Source: Ramlibacter agri (GTDB lineage: Bacteria; Pseudomonadota; Gammaproteobacteria; Burkholderiales; Burkholderiaceae_C). Taken from it: a stretch of DNA of 64,000 nucleotides. The stretch is from assembly GCF_012927085.1 (NCBI RefSeq), contig NZ_JABBFX010000001.1, positions 124,001 through 188,000 on the forward strand, read 5' to 3'. Position numbers and translations under genes: made by a program. Below the pieces are notes generated by a model that worked only from the letters and a program-made list of their open reading frames with translations, made no database searches and had not been told where the DNA came from. Positions 43,272 through 51,352 of the stretch are shown piece by piece. Positions within the stretch are counted from its first letter, which is position 1. The number at the start of each line of letters is the position of its first letter.

Positions 43272-43655
43272 GAACAAGCGCGAGTTCGTCTCGGCCGTAA
43301 ACGGTCGTTCCGACTAGGCACCGGACATCACAACAATTCGAGAGATCGTCTCGGATGCCCAGCGGGCGTTCGAGCCGGCGTCCGTCGAACGTCGGGTCAC
43401 GAACGGAGCAGTCGCTCGTTCCGTATACCGCGAGTGACTCAGACCAGTCTAGAGCCGCCATCGAAGGCAGAAGCACCCGACTGTTCATTGTGCGACGCGC
43501 AACCTGCCCCTGGAGTTCAACCGCCGTGCAGCAGCCGCTCCAACGGCGCGCAACGCGCAAGCGGCCTGGGCCGACCAGTGGGCCCGAGCGGAGCGATTGC
43601 CATCCGGCCGCTGCGCCCCGCACGGTGCGCGGCCCCAACATTCGGAGGACACCAG
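43272..43655. other. 384-bp gap after the Lamassu-type operon
   Basis: No gene is supported here. It contains the right copy of the 14-bp direct repeat (43403-43416) and ends with the ribosome site of the DUF1330 gene (GGAGGA, 43644-43649). Base composition returns to the high-G+C chromosomal type over its second half, so the island border probably lies within it. Confidence 0.5.
43403..43416. repeat. 14-bp direct repeat, right copy
   Basis: ACGGAGCAGTCGCT, identical to 39558-39571. It sits 131 bases after the ATPase stop. It could be an integration or recombination footprint of the defence cassette. Confidence 0.6.
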
Positions 43656-43949
43656 ATGGCCAAGGCTTATTGGATCGCCATGCACCGCTCGGTCAACGAC
43701 GCCGAGGCGCTGAAGCGCTACGCGGCGCTCGCCGGCCCTGCCATCCAGCAAGGCGACGGCTGCTTTCTCGCGCGCGGTACCGCCGCGGCGGCGTACGAGG
43801 CAGGCGTCGCCCAGCGGACCGTGCTGATCGAGTTCGACTCCGTGCAGCAAGCCATGGCGGCGCACGACAGCGCGGCTTGCCAGAAAGCGCTCAAGGCGCT
43901 GGGCCACGGCGCGGAGAGAGACCTGCGCATCGTGGAGGGGCGCGGCTGA
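43656..43949 (+). CDS. DUF1330 family protein
   Basis: 97 residues. AKAYWIAMHRSVNDAEALKRYAALAGPAIQQGDGCFLARG and RTVLIEFDSVQQAMAAHDSAACQKAL are the two halves of the dimeric alpha/beta-barrel (ferredoxin-like) DUF1330 domain. Function unknown. ATG 43656 has GGAGGA at 43644-43649. It is tail-to-tail with the P450 gene. Confidence 0.9.
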   Translation: MAKAYWIAMHRSVNDAEALKRYAALAGPAIQQGDGCFLARGTAAAAYEAGVAQRTVLIEFDSVQQAMAAHDSAACQKALKALGHGAERDLRIVEGRG

Positions 43950-43990
43950 AGGCGCGAAATCGGCTTGGCCGTGCGGCCATGGGCGGATGA

Positions 43991-45469
43991 TCAGGACCGG
44001 AGCCGCAAGCGCACACGCAGGCCGCCGGGATCGCGCAGCGTGACGTTCATCTCCGGTCGCGCCGCCGGCGCCCCGGGCGGCAGGCTCCACGCATGACGCT
44101 GCACCAGCATGGCGGCCACCAGCGTCATCTCCAGCATGGCGAAGTGCTGGCCGAGGCAGACGCGCGGGCCCGTGCCGAAGGGCAGCCACGCACCGCGCTC
44201 CGGCCCGGGGGTGCCGGGCAGGAAGCGCTCGGGGCGGAACTCCGACGGCTGCTCGAAGCGGCGCGGGTCGCGCTGGATCACCCACGGCGTGATGCGCAGC
44301 AAGGTCCCCTTGGGAATCGACACGCCCCCGAGCACGATGTCCTCCGTGGCGCGGCGGCTCATGACCGCCGCCACCGGCGGGTACAGGCGCATCGCTTCCT
44401 TGAGCGTCGCCACCAGCCACGTCAGGCGCGCGACGTCGTCCACGCCCGGCGCCCTGCCCCCTTCCAGCACGGCATCGACCTCCGCCTGCGCCCGCGCCGA
44501 AGCTTCGCGATGCTCCGCCATCAGCCGCGCCCACCAGGCCAGCGCCGCCGCCGTCGTTTCGTGGCCGGCCTGGAAGCTCACCATGCACTGGTCGAAGATC
44601 TCCTGTTCGGACAGCGGCGCGCCATCGGCATCCGGGCCTTCCGTGTTGCGCAGCGACAGCAGGCGGTCGAGGAGCACGTGCGCATCTCCCGCGCCGCTTG
44701 CAGCCAGCGCCGCGCGCCGGGCCGCGATCTGCCGCGCCACGAGCTCCCGCAGCGTGCGCAACGCGCGCCGCTTCGCGCTCTTGCCCGGCAGCGGCAGCCA
44801 GTCGGGCAGCGTCATCGGCCATGTCATCTCGCGCATCGCGGTGCGCGAGAGCACCTGCGTCGCCCAGGCCGCGGCCTGCGTGTCCGCCTCCGCTTCCGGG
44901 CCGAACAGCGTGCGCAGGATCACCCGCACGGTCACCGAGGAGAAGAAGGCCTCCAGGTCGACTTCGGCCTCCGGCGCGTCCGGCAGCGCACGCATCGCAG
45001 CGGCGACCGTCGCCACCATCTCGCCCGCCTGTTCGGCCACGGGCCTGGTCGCGAAAGCCGGCTGCAGCATGCGGCGCTGGCGCTGCCACTCGGCGCCCTC
45101 GGTCACCAGCACGCTGCGCCCGAAGGACTGCGCGAAGATCTCGATGCCGCGCTCCCAGCGGACGGTGCGGCCCGCGTGCTGCACGAGCACCTCGCGCACC
45201 GCCTCGGGATCGAAGACGTCCACCATCCGCTCGAAGCCGATGCGCATCGCGACCAGGTCGCCATGGCTTGCTTGCAGGCGCTCCACGAAGCCGAGGTAGT
45301 CGCGCCGCATGTCCCCGAGCAGCGACAGGCCCCACCAGCGCGAGGGCGGCCGTGGCAGGTCGGCCCAGGTCCTGGAAGCAAGAGGCGAGGCTTGCGGGTC
45401 GGCCGCGCCGGCATGGGGGCAGCGGGCCGCGGGCACGCCGTGAAGATCGTGGGTTCCGGGTGAGTCCAT
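43991..45469 (-). CDS. Cytochrome P450
   Basis: 492 residues from ATG 45469. The I-helix AGHETTAAAL, the K-helix ExxR in LKEAMRLYP, FRPERFLPG, and the heme loop FGTGPRVCLGQHFAMLE with the axial Cys are all present. No membrane anchor, so a soluble bacterial monooxygenase that hydroxylates a hydrophobic substrate. It needs ferredoxin and reductase partners not found nearby. It is divergent from an AraC regulator. The in-frame extension to 46402 is antisense to that regulator and rejected. Confidence 0.95.
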   Translation of the reverse strand: MDSPGTHDLHGVPAARCPHAGAADPQASPLASRTWADLPRPPSRWWGLSLLGDMRRDYLGFVERLQASHGDLVAMRIGFERMVDVFDPEAVREVLVQHAGRTVRWERGIEIFAQSFGRSVLVTEGAEWQRQRRMLQPAFATRPVAEQAGEMVATVAAAMRALPDAPEAEVDLEAFFSSVTVRVILRTLFGPEAEADTQAAAWATQVLSRTAMREMTWPMTLPDWLPLPGKSAKRRALRTLRELVARQIAARRAALAASGAGDAHVLLDRLLSLRNTEGPDADGAPLSEQEIFDQCMVSFQAGHETTAAALAWWARLMAEHREASARAQAEVDAVLEGGRAPGVDDVARLTWLVATLKEAMRLYPPVAAVMSRRATEDIVLGGVSIPKGTLLRITPWVIQRDPRRFEQPSEFRPERFLPGTPGPERGAWLPFGTGPRVCLGQHFAMLEMTLVAAMLVQRHAWSLPPGAPAARPEMNVTLRDPGGLRVRLRLRS

Positions 45470-45547
45470 GCACGCAGCATGGCGCGCCGCGAGCTGCGCG
45501 TCTTGAACGAAGTCGACATCCTGGCCGGCCCCTAAACTCGGGCTTCC

Positions 45548-46435
45548 ATGAGCATGCCGGCGCCCCTTTCCTCGGCCCTGAACCAGATCTGGACGCCGCG
45601 CGCTTCGCTGTCCGCGTGCGTGCGCGCCGTGATGCTGCGCGATACGCGTGGCCTGGCGCTGGACGACTGGCAGCGACTGAGCTACTTCCCGGCCACGCCC
45701 CTGTGTTCGCTGGGCTGGCGCTTCGAGGGCGACGCGGAGCTGGTCGACGCGGCCTTGCCGCAGCGGGAGGCTTCGCCCCAGGACCCGCGCACGCCCATCA
45801 CGCCACGGCTGACGCTGGTCGGGCCCTTCAACGCGCCCTCGGTCGTCTACAGCCCGGGGCCCTCGCACGGGATGATGCTGCTGCTGATGCCCGACGCCTT
45901 GCAGCTGCTCACCGGCATCGAACCCGCGGCCATCGCCAACCGCGTCGTCGATGCCCTGCCGCTGCTGCCCCCGGAGTGGCGCACGTGGGCGGAGGGGCTC
46001 TTCTGGCTGCCCGACGATGCGGCCCGGCTGGCGGCCATCGAGGCCTTCCTGGAGCCGCGCTGGCAGGCAGTGCGTCCCACGCGCGCCAGCCTGGCCGCGC
46101 GCTACGCGGACTGGACCCGCCACCTGGCGATGCGCGCCGCCTTGACGGCACCGGGGCGCTCGCTGCGCCAGGTGGAACGCCACATCAAGCGTTGGGCGGG
46201 CCAGCCGATGCGCGAGCTCCAGGGCGTCAGCCGGCTGGAGCAGGCCTTCTATGCGCGGCTGGCGGCGGAGAAGGAGAATACGGCGCGCTGGTCGGACGTC
46301 GCCGCGGACTGCGGCTATGCCGACCAGGCGCACTTCACGCGTGCGACGCGCCGGATGACGGGCTTCCCGCCGGACGAACTCCGGCGGCGCATCCGCGACC
46401 ACGAGGGGTTCTGGGCCTACCGGCTGTGGATGTAG
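45548..46435 (+). CDS. AraC family transcriptional regulator
   Basis: 295 residues. The C-terminal double helix-turn-helix is recognisable from about residue 205 (RSLRQVERHIKRWAGQPMRELQGVSRLEQAF, then DVAADCGYADQAHFTRATRRMTGFPPDELRR). The N-terminal 190 residues are a sensor domain unlike the cupin type. Divergent from the P450 gene with 78 bp between, so it probably controls the P450. Confidence 0.92.
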   Translation: MSMPAPLSSALNQIWTPRASLSACVRAVMLRDTRGLALDDWQRLSYFPATPLCSLGWRFEGDAELVDAALPQREASPQDPRTPITPRLTLVGPFNAPSVVYSPGPSHGMMLLLMPDALQLLTGIEPAAIANRVVDALPLLPPEWRTWAEGLFWLPDDAARLAAIEAFLEPRWQAVRPTRASLAARYADWTRHLAMRAALTAPGRSLRQVERHIKRWAGQPMRELQGVSRLEQAFYARLAAEKENTARWSDVAADCGYADQAHFTRATRRMTGFPPDELRRRIRDHEGFWAYRLWM

Positions 46436-46508
46436 CGCGTCCTCGCTTTGCCACTAAACTGTCGCCAAGGCGAAGAAGCCCTCTCCCACTGGGAGGCGAG
46501 CTCGCCCG

Positions 46509-46540
46509 GCAGGCGGCGCCATCGGAGCCGCCTGCTTTGC
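46509..46540 (+). promoter_or_regulatory. Strong hairpin with T-tail in the proQ-like leader
   Basis: A perfect 9-bp stem (GCAGGCGGC / GCCGCCTGC) with a 9-base loop is followed by TTTGC, 34 bases before the ProQ-family start. CTCCC-ACT-GGGAG occurs about 20 bases earlier. It may end transcription from the AraC gene or form a leader bound by the protein itself, since ProQ/FinO proteins bind such hairpins. Confidence 0.5.
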
Positions 46541-46573
46541 ATCACCCGGCCGCTTGGCGCCTGTCGACCAAGA

Positions 46574-47212
46574 ATGACCATGACCCAAGATTCGATCGCC
46601 CCCTCCCCAGCTCCGCGCGGCAAGGCCGCCGCCCGCAAGGCCCCCCGGCCGGTCCATCCCCTCCTGGAAAAGCTGTTCGAGCTGTATCCGCGGCTGTTCG
46701 GCGCCCGCTTCCTGCCGCTGAAGATCGGTGTGTTCGAAGACCTGGTGGCGGCGCACCCGGAAGCGCTGCCCGCGGCCGACCTCAAGGTGGCGATCGGCCT
46801 GCACACGCGCTCGACGCGCTATATCGAGGCCGTGGCGTCCGGCCTGGGCCGCCATGACCTGCAGGGCAAGCCCACGGAGCCGGTGGCGCCGGAGCACGTG
46901 CATCACGCCATCCTGGAGGTTTACCGGCGCCGCAGCGGCCGGGCGCCGGAGCAGGCGCGCGAGCGCGCCGTGGCGCAGCTGGCGGCCGCCGTCGAGGCGT
47001 CGGGCCTGAGCCGCGAGGAGTATCGCGAGCGCTTCAACTCGCCCGACGACAACGTGCACGCAATGCTGGAAGAAGCCCTGGCCATCGTGGCGCAAAAGGG
47101 CGCGCGCCGCGAAGCCCTGCAGAACGCCTTCCAGGCCAGCGGCAAGACGGTGGCCGAATTCGCCGAGATGTACGGCCTGGACCCGAAGGAAGCGAAGAAG
47201 CTGCTGGGGTAA
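46574..47212 (+). CDS. ProQ/FinO family RNA-binding protein
   Basis: 212 residues. A basic, Ala/Pro-rich N-terminus (30 residues) is followed by the FinO/ProQ domain (LLEKLFELYPRLFGARFLPLKIGVFEDLVAAHPEALPAADLKVAIGLHTRSTRYIEAVASGLGRHDLQG). A C-terminal helical region (QKGARREALQNAFQASGKTVAEFAEMYGLDPKEAKKLLG) follows. It is an RNA chaperone for structured small RNAs and mRNA 3' ends. ATG 46580 is an alternative start. The leader contains hairpins. Confidence 0.93.
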   Translation: MTMTQDSIAPSPAPRGKAAARKAPRPVHPLLEKLFELYPRLFGARFLPLKIGVFEDLVAAHPEALPAADLKVAIGLHTRSTRYIEAVASGLGRHDLQGKPTEPVAPEHVHHAILEVYRRRSGRAPEQARERAVAQLAAAVEASGLSREEYRERFNSPDDNVHAMLEEALAIVAQKGARREALQNAFQASGKTVAEFAEMYGLDPKEAKKLLG

Positions 47213-47295
47213 GCGGAACCTCGCCAGCGCCGCGAGCTGACGCAAGGGCCCCTCGCCCTGTAAAGTCGGCCGCCTCGCCCTTCCCTCCGAGGCCC

Positions 47296-48249
47296 ATGCA
47301 AACCGCCCACACCATCCTCGCCGGCGAAGCCATCGCCCAAGCCTTGCGCGGCCAGCCGGCCCTGGGCGAGATCGAAAGCTGCGCGCTGCTGCGGCGCGGC
47401 TTCAACGAGGTCTACGAGCTGCGCAGCAGCACCGGCCGTTACGTTGCCCGCCTGGCCGCGCTGCGTGCCCGAGGCCCGTCCAATGTCGCCTGGGAGCTCG
47501 CCTTCCTCGCCCACCTGGAGTCCTGCGGCGCCAGCGTGGCGGGCGGCGTCGCGGGGCCGATCCGGCTGGCCTTGCCGGAAGGCCAGCGCGATCTCGCAGT
47601 GTTCCGCCACGTCGAGGGCAGCTGGCCCGAGTCGGAAGAGGACTACGCGCTGACGGGCGAGGAGCTGGGGCGCATCCACGCGGCCGGGGCCAGCCTCGAT
47701 GGCCCGCCCAGCCGCTACACGATCGATCTCGAGCACCTGGTGACGCACCCGCTGCAGTGGCTCGGCGAGTCGCCCACCATGGACGCGGCGCTGGTCGATG
47801 ACTTCCACGCGCTCGCGCAGGAAGTTCGCAAACGCATTGGCGACGCGCGTGGCCTGGAGCACGTCACGTGCCATGGCGATTGCCATGGTGGCAACAACTA
47901 CATCGCCGCGCAGCGCGCGACCTTCTTCGACTTCGACGATGCCGGCCCGGGCTGGCTCGCCTATGACCTCGCGGTGCTCTTGTGGGGCCAAGTGCCGCGC
48001 CGTGCCGACCCGGCGCTGGAAGCCGAGGCGGCCGGGAAGTTCAAGCAGTTCCTCGCGGGCTACCGCCGCGTGCGGCCCGTCGCCGATGCAGATCTCGCGG
48101 CCGTGCCGGCCATGATGGTGGCGCGCCACATCTGGCTGCTGGGCGAATACGCCAGCCGGCGCCACCACTGGGGCACGCAGGCGATCCCTACGGTCTGGCT
48201 GCGCAAGCAGGTGCCGCTGATGCGCAGCTGGCTGGAGCTGCGCCTGTAG
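47296..48249 (+). CDS. Phosphotransferase (APH/choline kinase-like) family protein
   Basis: 317 residues with the aminoglycoside-phosphotransferase fold. VYELRSSTGRYVARLAA supplies the nucleotide loop, the Brenner motif is HVTCHGDCHGGNNYI (catalytic Asp) and FFDFDDAGPGWLAYDLAVLLW holds the metal-binding Asp. Related to stress-response kinase SrkA and homoserine-kinase-like proteins. The substrate is unknown. It is followed by a LysR gene 11 bp downstream on the same strand. Confidence 0.9.
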   Translation: MQTAHTILAGEAIAQALRGQPALGEIESCALLRRGFNEVYELRSSTGRYVARLAALRARGPSNVAWELAFLAHLESCGASVAGGVAGPIRLALPEGQRDLAVFRHVEGSWPESEEDYALTGEELGRIHAAGASLDGPPSRYTIDLEHLVTHPLQWLGESPTMDAALVDDFHALAQEVRKRIGDARGLEHVTCHGDCHGGNNYIAAQRATFFDFDDAGPGWLAYDLAVLLWGQVPRRADPALEAEAAGKFKQFLAGYRRVRPVADADLAAVPAMMVARHIWLLGEYASRRHHWGTQAIPTVWLRKQVPLMRSWLELRL

Positions 48250-48260
48250 ATTACGGCCCC

Positions 48261-49187
48261 ATGCAGCCGTTCTCCTTGCAGGTCCGCTATTTCGAGCAGG
48301 TCGCCCTCAACAAGTCGGTGCGGCGCGCGGCGGAGCGCCTGCATGTCTCGCCCTCGGCCGTCACCCGGCAGATCGCGCTGTTCGAGGAGCAGCTGGGCGC
48401 GCCGCTGTTCGACCGCCTGCCGCGCGGCGTGCGCCTCACCGCCGCCGGCGAGATGATGCTGGCGCAGATCCAGCGCATGCAGCGCGAGTTCGGCTCCGCG
48501 CTGGCGCAGGTCGATGCGCTGAAGGGCATGCGGCGCGGCCACGTGGGCATCGGCGTGCTGCAGTACATGAGTTCGCATTTCGTGCCCGAACTGATCGTGG
48601 ACGTGACGCGCGACCACCCCGGCTTCGCGTACACGATCCACACCGGCAACTCGCCGGAGATCATCGACCGCATCCTCAAGGGCGAGATCGACATCGGCCT
48701 GTGCTGGGCGCCGCCGGCCTCGACGCCCGTGCGGACCGTGCGCGTCTACCCGGTGCCGATCGGCGTGGTGGTCGCGACCGACCACGAGCTGGCCGGGCGC
48801 AAGGCGATGCGGCTGGCCGAGTGCCTGACCTACCCGCTGGTCCTGCAGTCGCAGGACATGGCCTTGCGCCGCACGCTGGAGGACGCAGCCCGCGGCACCG
48901 GCCGCCGGGTCGCGCCCTTCGTCGAGTCGAACTCCATCGCCACCATCGTGTCGCTGCTGGTCGCGCGCGCCGGCATCTCGGTGATGACGCGGGTGACGGT
49001 GCAGCAGGAGCTGGCCAACGGCACGCTGGCCCACATCCCCATTTCCGACCGCGGCGTCTCCACGATGCCGCTGGCCCTGATGGTGCGCGCGGACCGCCCG
49101 CTGACGCCCGCCGCCGCCTTGCTGCTGGAGCTGCTGGAACACCGCTTCAACGCCTACGCCGGCCAGGCCAGCGTTGCTTCCAGGTAA
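48261..49187 (+). CDS. LysR family transcriptional regulator
   Basis: 308 residues; helix-turn-helix YFEQVALNKSVRRAAERLHVSPSAVTRQIALFEEQLG and a standard inducer domain. It lies upstream of and in line with the binding-protein/oxygenase pair, with 84 bp between, so it is the best candidate for their regulator. This same-strand arrangement is less usual than the divergent one. Confidence 0.93.
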   Translation: MQPFSLQVRYFEQVALNKSVRRAAERLHVSPSAVTRQIALFEEQLGAPLFDRLPRGVRLTAAGEMMLAQIQRMQREFGSALAQVDALKGMRRGHVGIGVLQYMSSHFVPELIVDVTRDHPGFAYTIHTGNSPEIIDRILKGEIDIGLCWAPPASTPVRTVRVYPVPIGVVVATDHELAGRKAMRLAECLTYPLVLQSQDMALRRTLEDAARGTGRRVAPFVESNSIATIVSLLVARAGISVMTRVTVQQELANGTLAHIPISDRGVSTMPLALMVRADRPLTPAAALLLELLEHRFNAYAGQASVASR

Positions 49188-49271
49188 ACGCAGGACAGCG
49201 TTTTTGTTGCTTGTGCGGGCTTGCGGGCTCTTCTAGATTTGACCGGGATCAAAGTCCCCGAAACCCAAACC

Positions 49272-50315
49272 ATGTCTCGAGTCCACACGCTTTCCCGCCG
49301 GCAGTTCTCCGCCGGCCTGGCCGCCGCCGCGGCCGTCGGCCTGCCCGCCCTCGCCCAGGCCCCGCTCACCAAGGTCCGCTACCAGCTGGACTGGCGCTTC
49401 GAGGCCGGCACCATTCCCCACATCGTCGCCCTGCGCAAGGGCTACTTCGCGGCGGAAGGCCTGGACGTCAGCCTCACCGTCGGCATCGGCGCGGCCGCCA
49501 CGGTGAACCGGCTGACCACCGGCAACTTCGACATGGGCACCGGCGACATGAGCTCGCTGGCGGAATTCGCCGCCAACAACGGCCAGGTCCCGGCCAAGGC
49601 CGTGATGGTCCTGTACGAAACCACGCCGGCCGCGGTGTTCTCGCTGAAGAAGAGCGCGATCGCCAAGCCCGCCGACCTCAAGGGCAAGACGCTGGCCGCG
49701 CCCATCACCGATGGTGCGCGCCGCATCTTCCCGCTGTTCGCCAGCGCCAATGGCCTCGGCCCCAACGACGTGAAATGGCAGACGGTGGACGCCGCACTGC
49801 GCGAGTCCATGTTGGCCCGCGGCCAGGTGGACGCCATCTCCGGCTACATCGCCTCCGGCCTGATGTCGCTGCAGCGCCTGGGCGTGAAGCCGGAAGACAT
49901 CGCGACGATGCGTTTCTCCGACTACGGCGTGCCGCTGTACGGCAACGCCGTGATGGCGACGCCGACCTTCCTGCGCGAGCAGCCGAACGCGGTGGCCGGC
50001 TACCTGCGCGCGCTGACGCGCGGCTACAAGGACGCCCTGATGGACCGCAACGGCGCCGTGGCCCTGCTGAAGGCGCACGAGCCGCTGGCGGTGGACGCGA
50101 TCGAGCTGCAGCGCCTGCGCATCATCCTGGAAGACGAGATCGGCACGGCCGCGGTGCGCAAGAACGGCATCGGCCAGTTCGACCTGGACCGCTACCAGCA
50201 CGGCATCGACGCCCTGGCCAAGGTGCTGGAGTTCAAGAGCGTGCCCAAGGCCGCCGACCTGGTGGACATGAAGCACCTGCCCGCCGCCCCGGCCCGCATG
50301 ATCTTTGCCGCGTGA
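49272..50315 (+). CDS. NMT1/THI5-like ABC-type substrate-binding protein
   Basis: 347 residues. The start has a Tat-type signal (SRRQFSAGLAAAAAVGLPALAQA). YQLDWRFEAGTIPHIVALRKGYFAAEGLDVSL and the LTTGNFDMGTGDMSSLAEF region are typical of nitrate/sulfonate/pyrimidine-precursor binding proteins. No ABC permease or ATPase is adjacent; instead its stop overlaps the start of an oxygenase gene (TGATG). It probably delivers the oxygenase substrate or its precursor through a transporter encoded elsewhere. Confidence 0.9.
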   Translation: MSRVHTLSRRQFSAGLAAAAAVGLPALAQAPLTKVRYQLDWRFEAGTIPHIVALRKGYFAAEGLDVSLTVGIGAAATVNRLTTGNFDMGTGDMSSLAEFAANNGQVPAKAVMVLYETTPAAVFSLKKSAIAKPADLKGKTLAAPITDGARRIFPLFASANGLGPNDVKWQTVDAALRESMLARGQVDAISGYIASGLMSLQRLGVKPEDIATMRFSDYGVPLYGNAVMATPTFLREQPNAVAGYLRALTRGYKDALMDRNGAVALLKAHEPLAVDAIELQRLRIILEDEIGTAAVRKNGIGQFDLDRYQHGIDALAKVLEFKSVPKAADLVDMKHLPAAPARMIFAA

Positions 50316-51262
50316 TGTCGCCCGAGACCATTCCCGCCATCGACTTCTCCCGCTACCGCTATGGCGCGGCGGAAGAACGCGCCGCGGTCGCGCGGCAGAT
50401 CAACCAGGCCTGCCGCAACTACGGCTTCTTCTACCTGGACCAGCACGGCATCCCGGCAGACGTGATCACGAACGGCTTCGCCGCCGCGCAGGAATTCTTC
50501 GCGCTGCCGGTGGAGCAGCGCGTGGCCTGCAAGGCCACCACCGGCCGGCAGAACCGCGGCTACCAGCCGATGTTCGACACCCAGCGCGAAGGCGAGGCGC
50601 CCGACGTCAAGGAGTCCTTCGACATGGGCTATCCGCTGGACGAGGCAGCCCTCGCGCAGCTGGCGGAGATCCCGTTCTACTCGCGCAACGCCTGGCCGCA
50701 GGACCCCGGTTTCCGCTGGCGCGTGGAGAACCTCTACTTCTCCATGCTGCAGTGCGGCCAGCAGGTGCTGCGCGCCATGGCCGAGTCGCTGGATCTTGAT
50801 ACCAATTTCTTCGTGGCGCGCTGCGAACAGCCTTTCACGAACATGCGGCTGGTGCACTACCCGCCGCAGCCGCCGGCGCTGGAAGAAGGCATAGGCGCGC
50901 GAGCCCATACCGACAAGGGCCTGATCACGCTGCTGTTGAACGACGCCAACGGCGGCCTGCACGTGCAGTCCACCTCGGGCGACTGGATAGACGCGCCGCC
51001 GCGCCCGGGCGCGCTGATCATCAACGTCGGCGACCTGCTCACGCGCTGGACCAACGGCCGCTTCCGCTCCGCCGTCCACCGCGTGGTCAACATCTCCGGC
51101 AACGAGCGCTTCTCGATCCCGCAGTTCCACCACCTCGATTACTTCGCCAAGGTGGACCCGGCGGACATCCCGGGCGGCGGCGACACCGCGTACGAGCCGA
51201 TCCAGGCCGGCGAGTTCGTCGCGCAGGGCTTCCGGCGGGACCGGAAATCCTGGCGGAACTGA
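50315..51262 (+). CDS. Fe(II)/2-oxoglutarate-type oxygenase (isopenicillin-N-synthase-like)
   Basis: 315 residues. The N-terminal DIOX_N-type region includes INQACRNYGFFYLDQHGIP, and the double-stranded beta helix supplies the iron ligands in GARAHTDKGLITLLLND (HxD) and RSAVHRVVN (His), with RFSIPQF providing the 2-oxoglutarate Arg/Ser. It hydroxylates or cyclises an unknown small molecule. Its start overlaps the binding-protein stop, so transport and oxidation are coupled genetically. Confidence 0.92.
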   Translation: MSPETIPAIDFSRYRYGAAEERAAVARQINQACRNYGFFYLDQHGIPADVITNGFAAAQEFFALPVEQRVACKATTGRQNRGYQPMFDTQREGEAPDVKESFDMGYPLDEAALAQLAEIPFYSRNAWPQDPGFRWRVENLYFSMLQCGQQVLRAMAESLDLDTNFFVARCEQPFTNMRLVHYPPQPPALEEGIGARAHTDKGLITLLLNDANGGLHVQSTSGDWIDAPPRPGALIINVGDLLTRWTNGRFRSAVHRVVNISGNERFSIPQFHHLDYFAKVDPADIPGGGDTAYEPIQAGEFVAQGFRRDRKSWRN

Positions 51263-51352
51263 ATCCCCTCCCGCGCCGCGGGCTTTGCCGATAACATCCG
51301 CCTGGCATGCAGGCTGGCAAAGGCGCCAGTCCGCCGCCAGGAAGGACGCAGC

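Noticed and set aside
43991..46402. 803-residue fusion of the P450 with an upstream domain
   Set aside because: The added N-terminal part is antisense to the AraC gene and Arg/Gly-rich. ATG 45469 gives a normal 492-residue P450.
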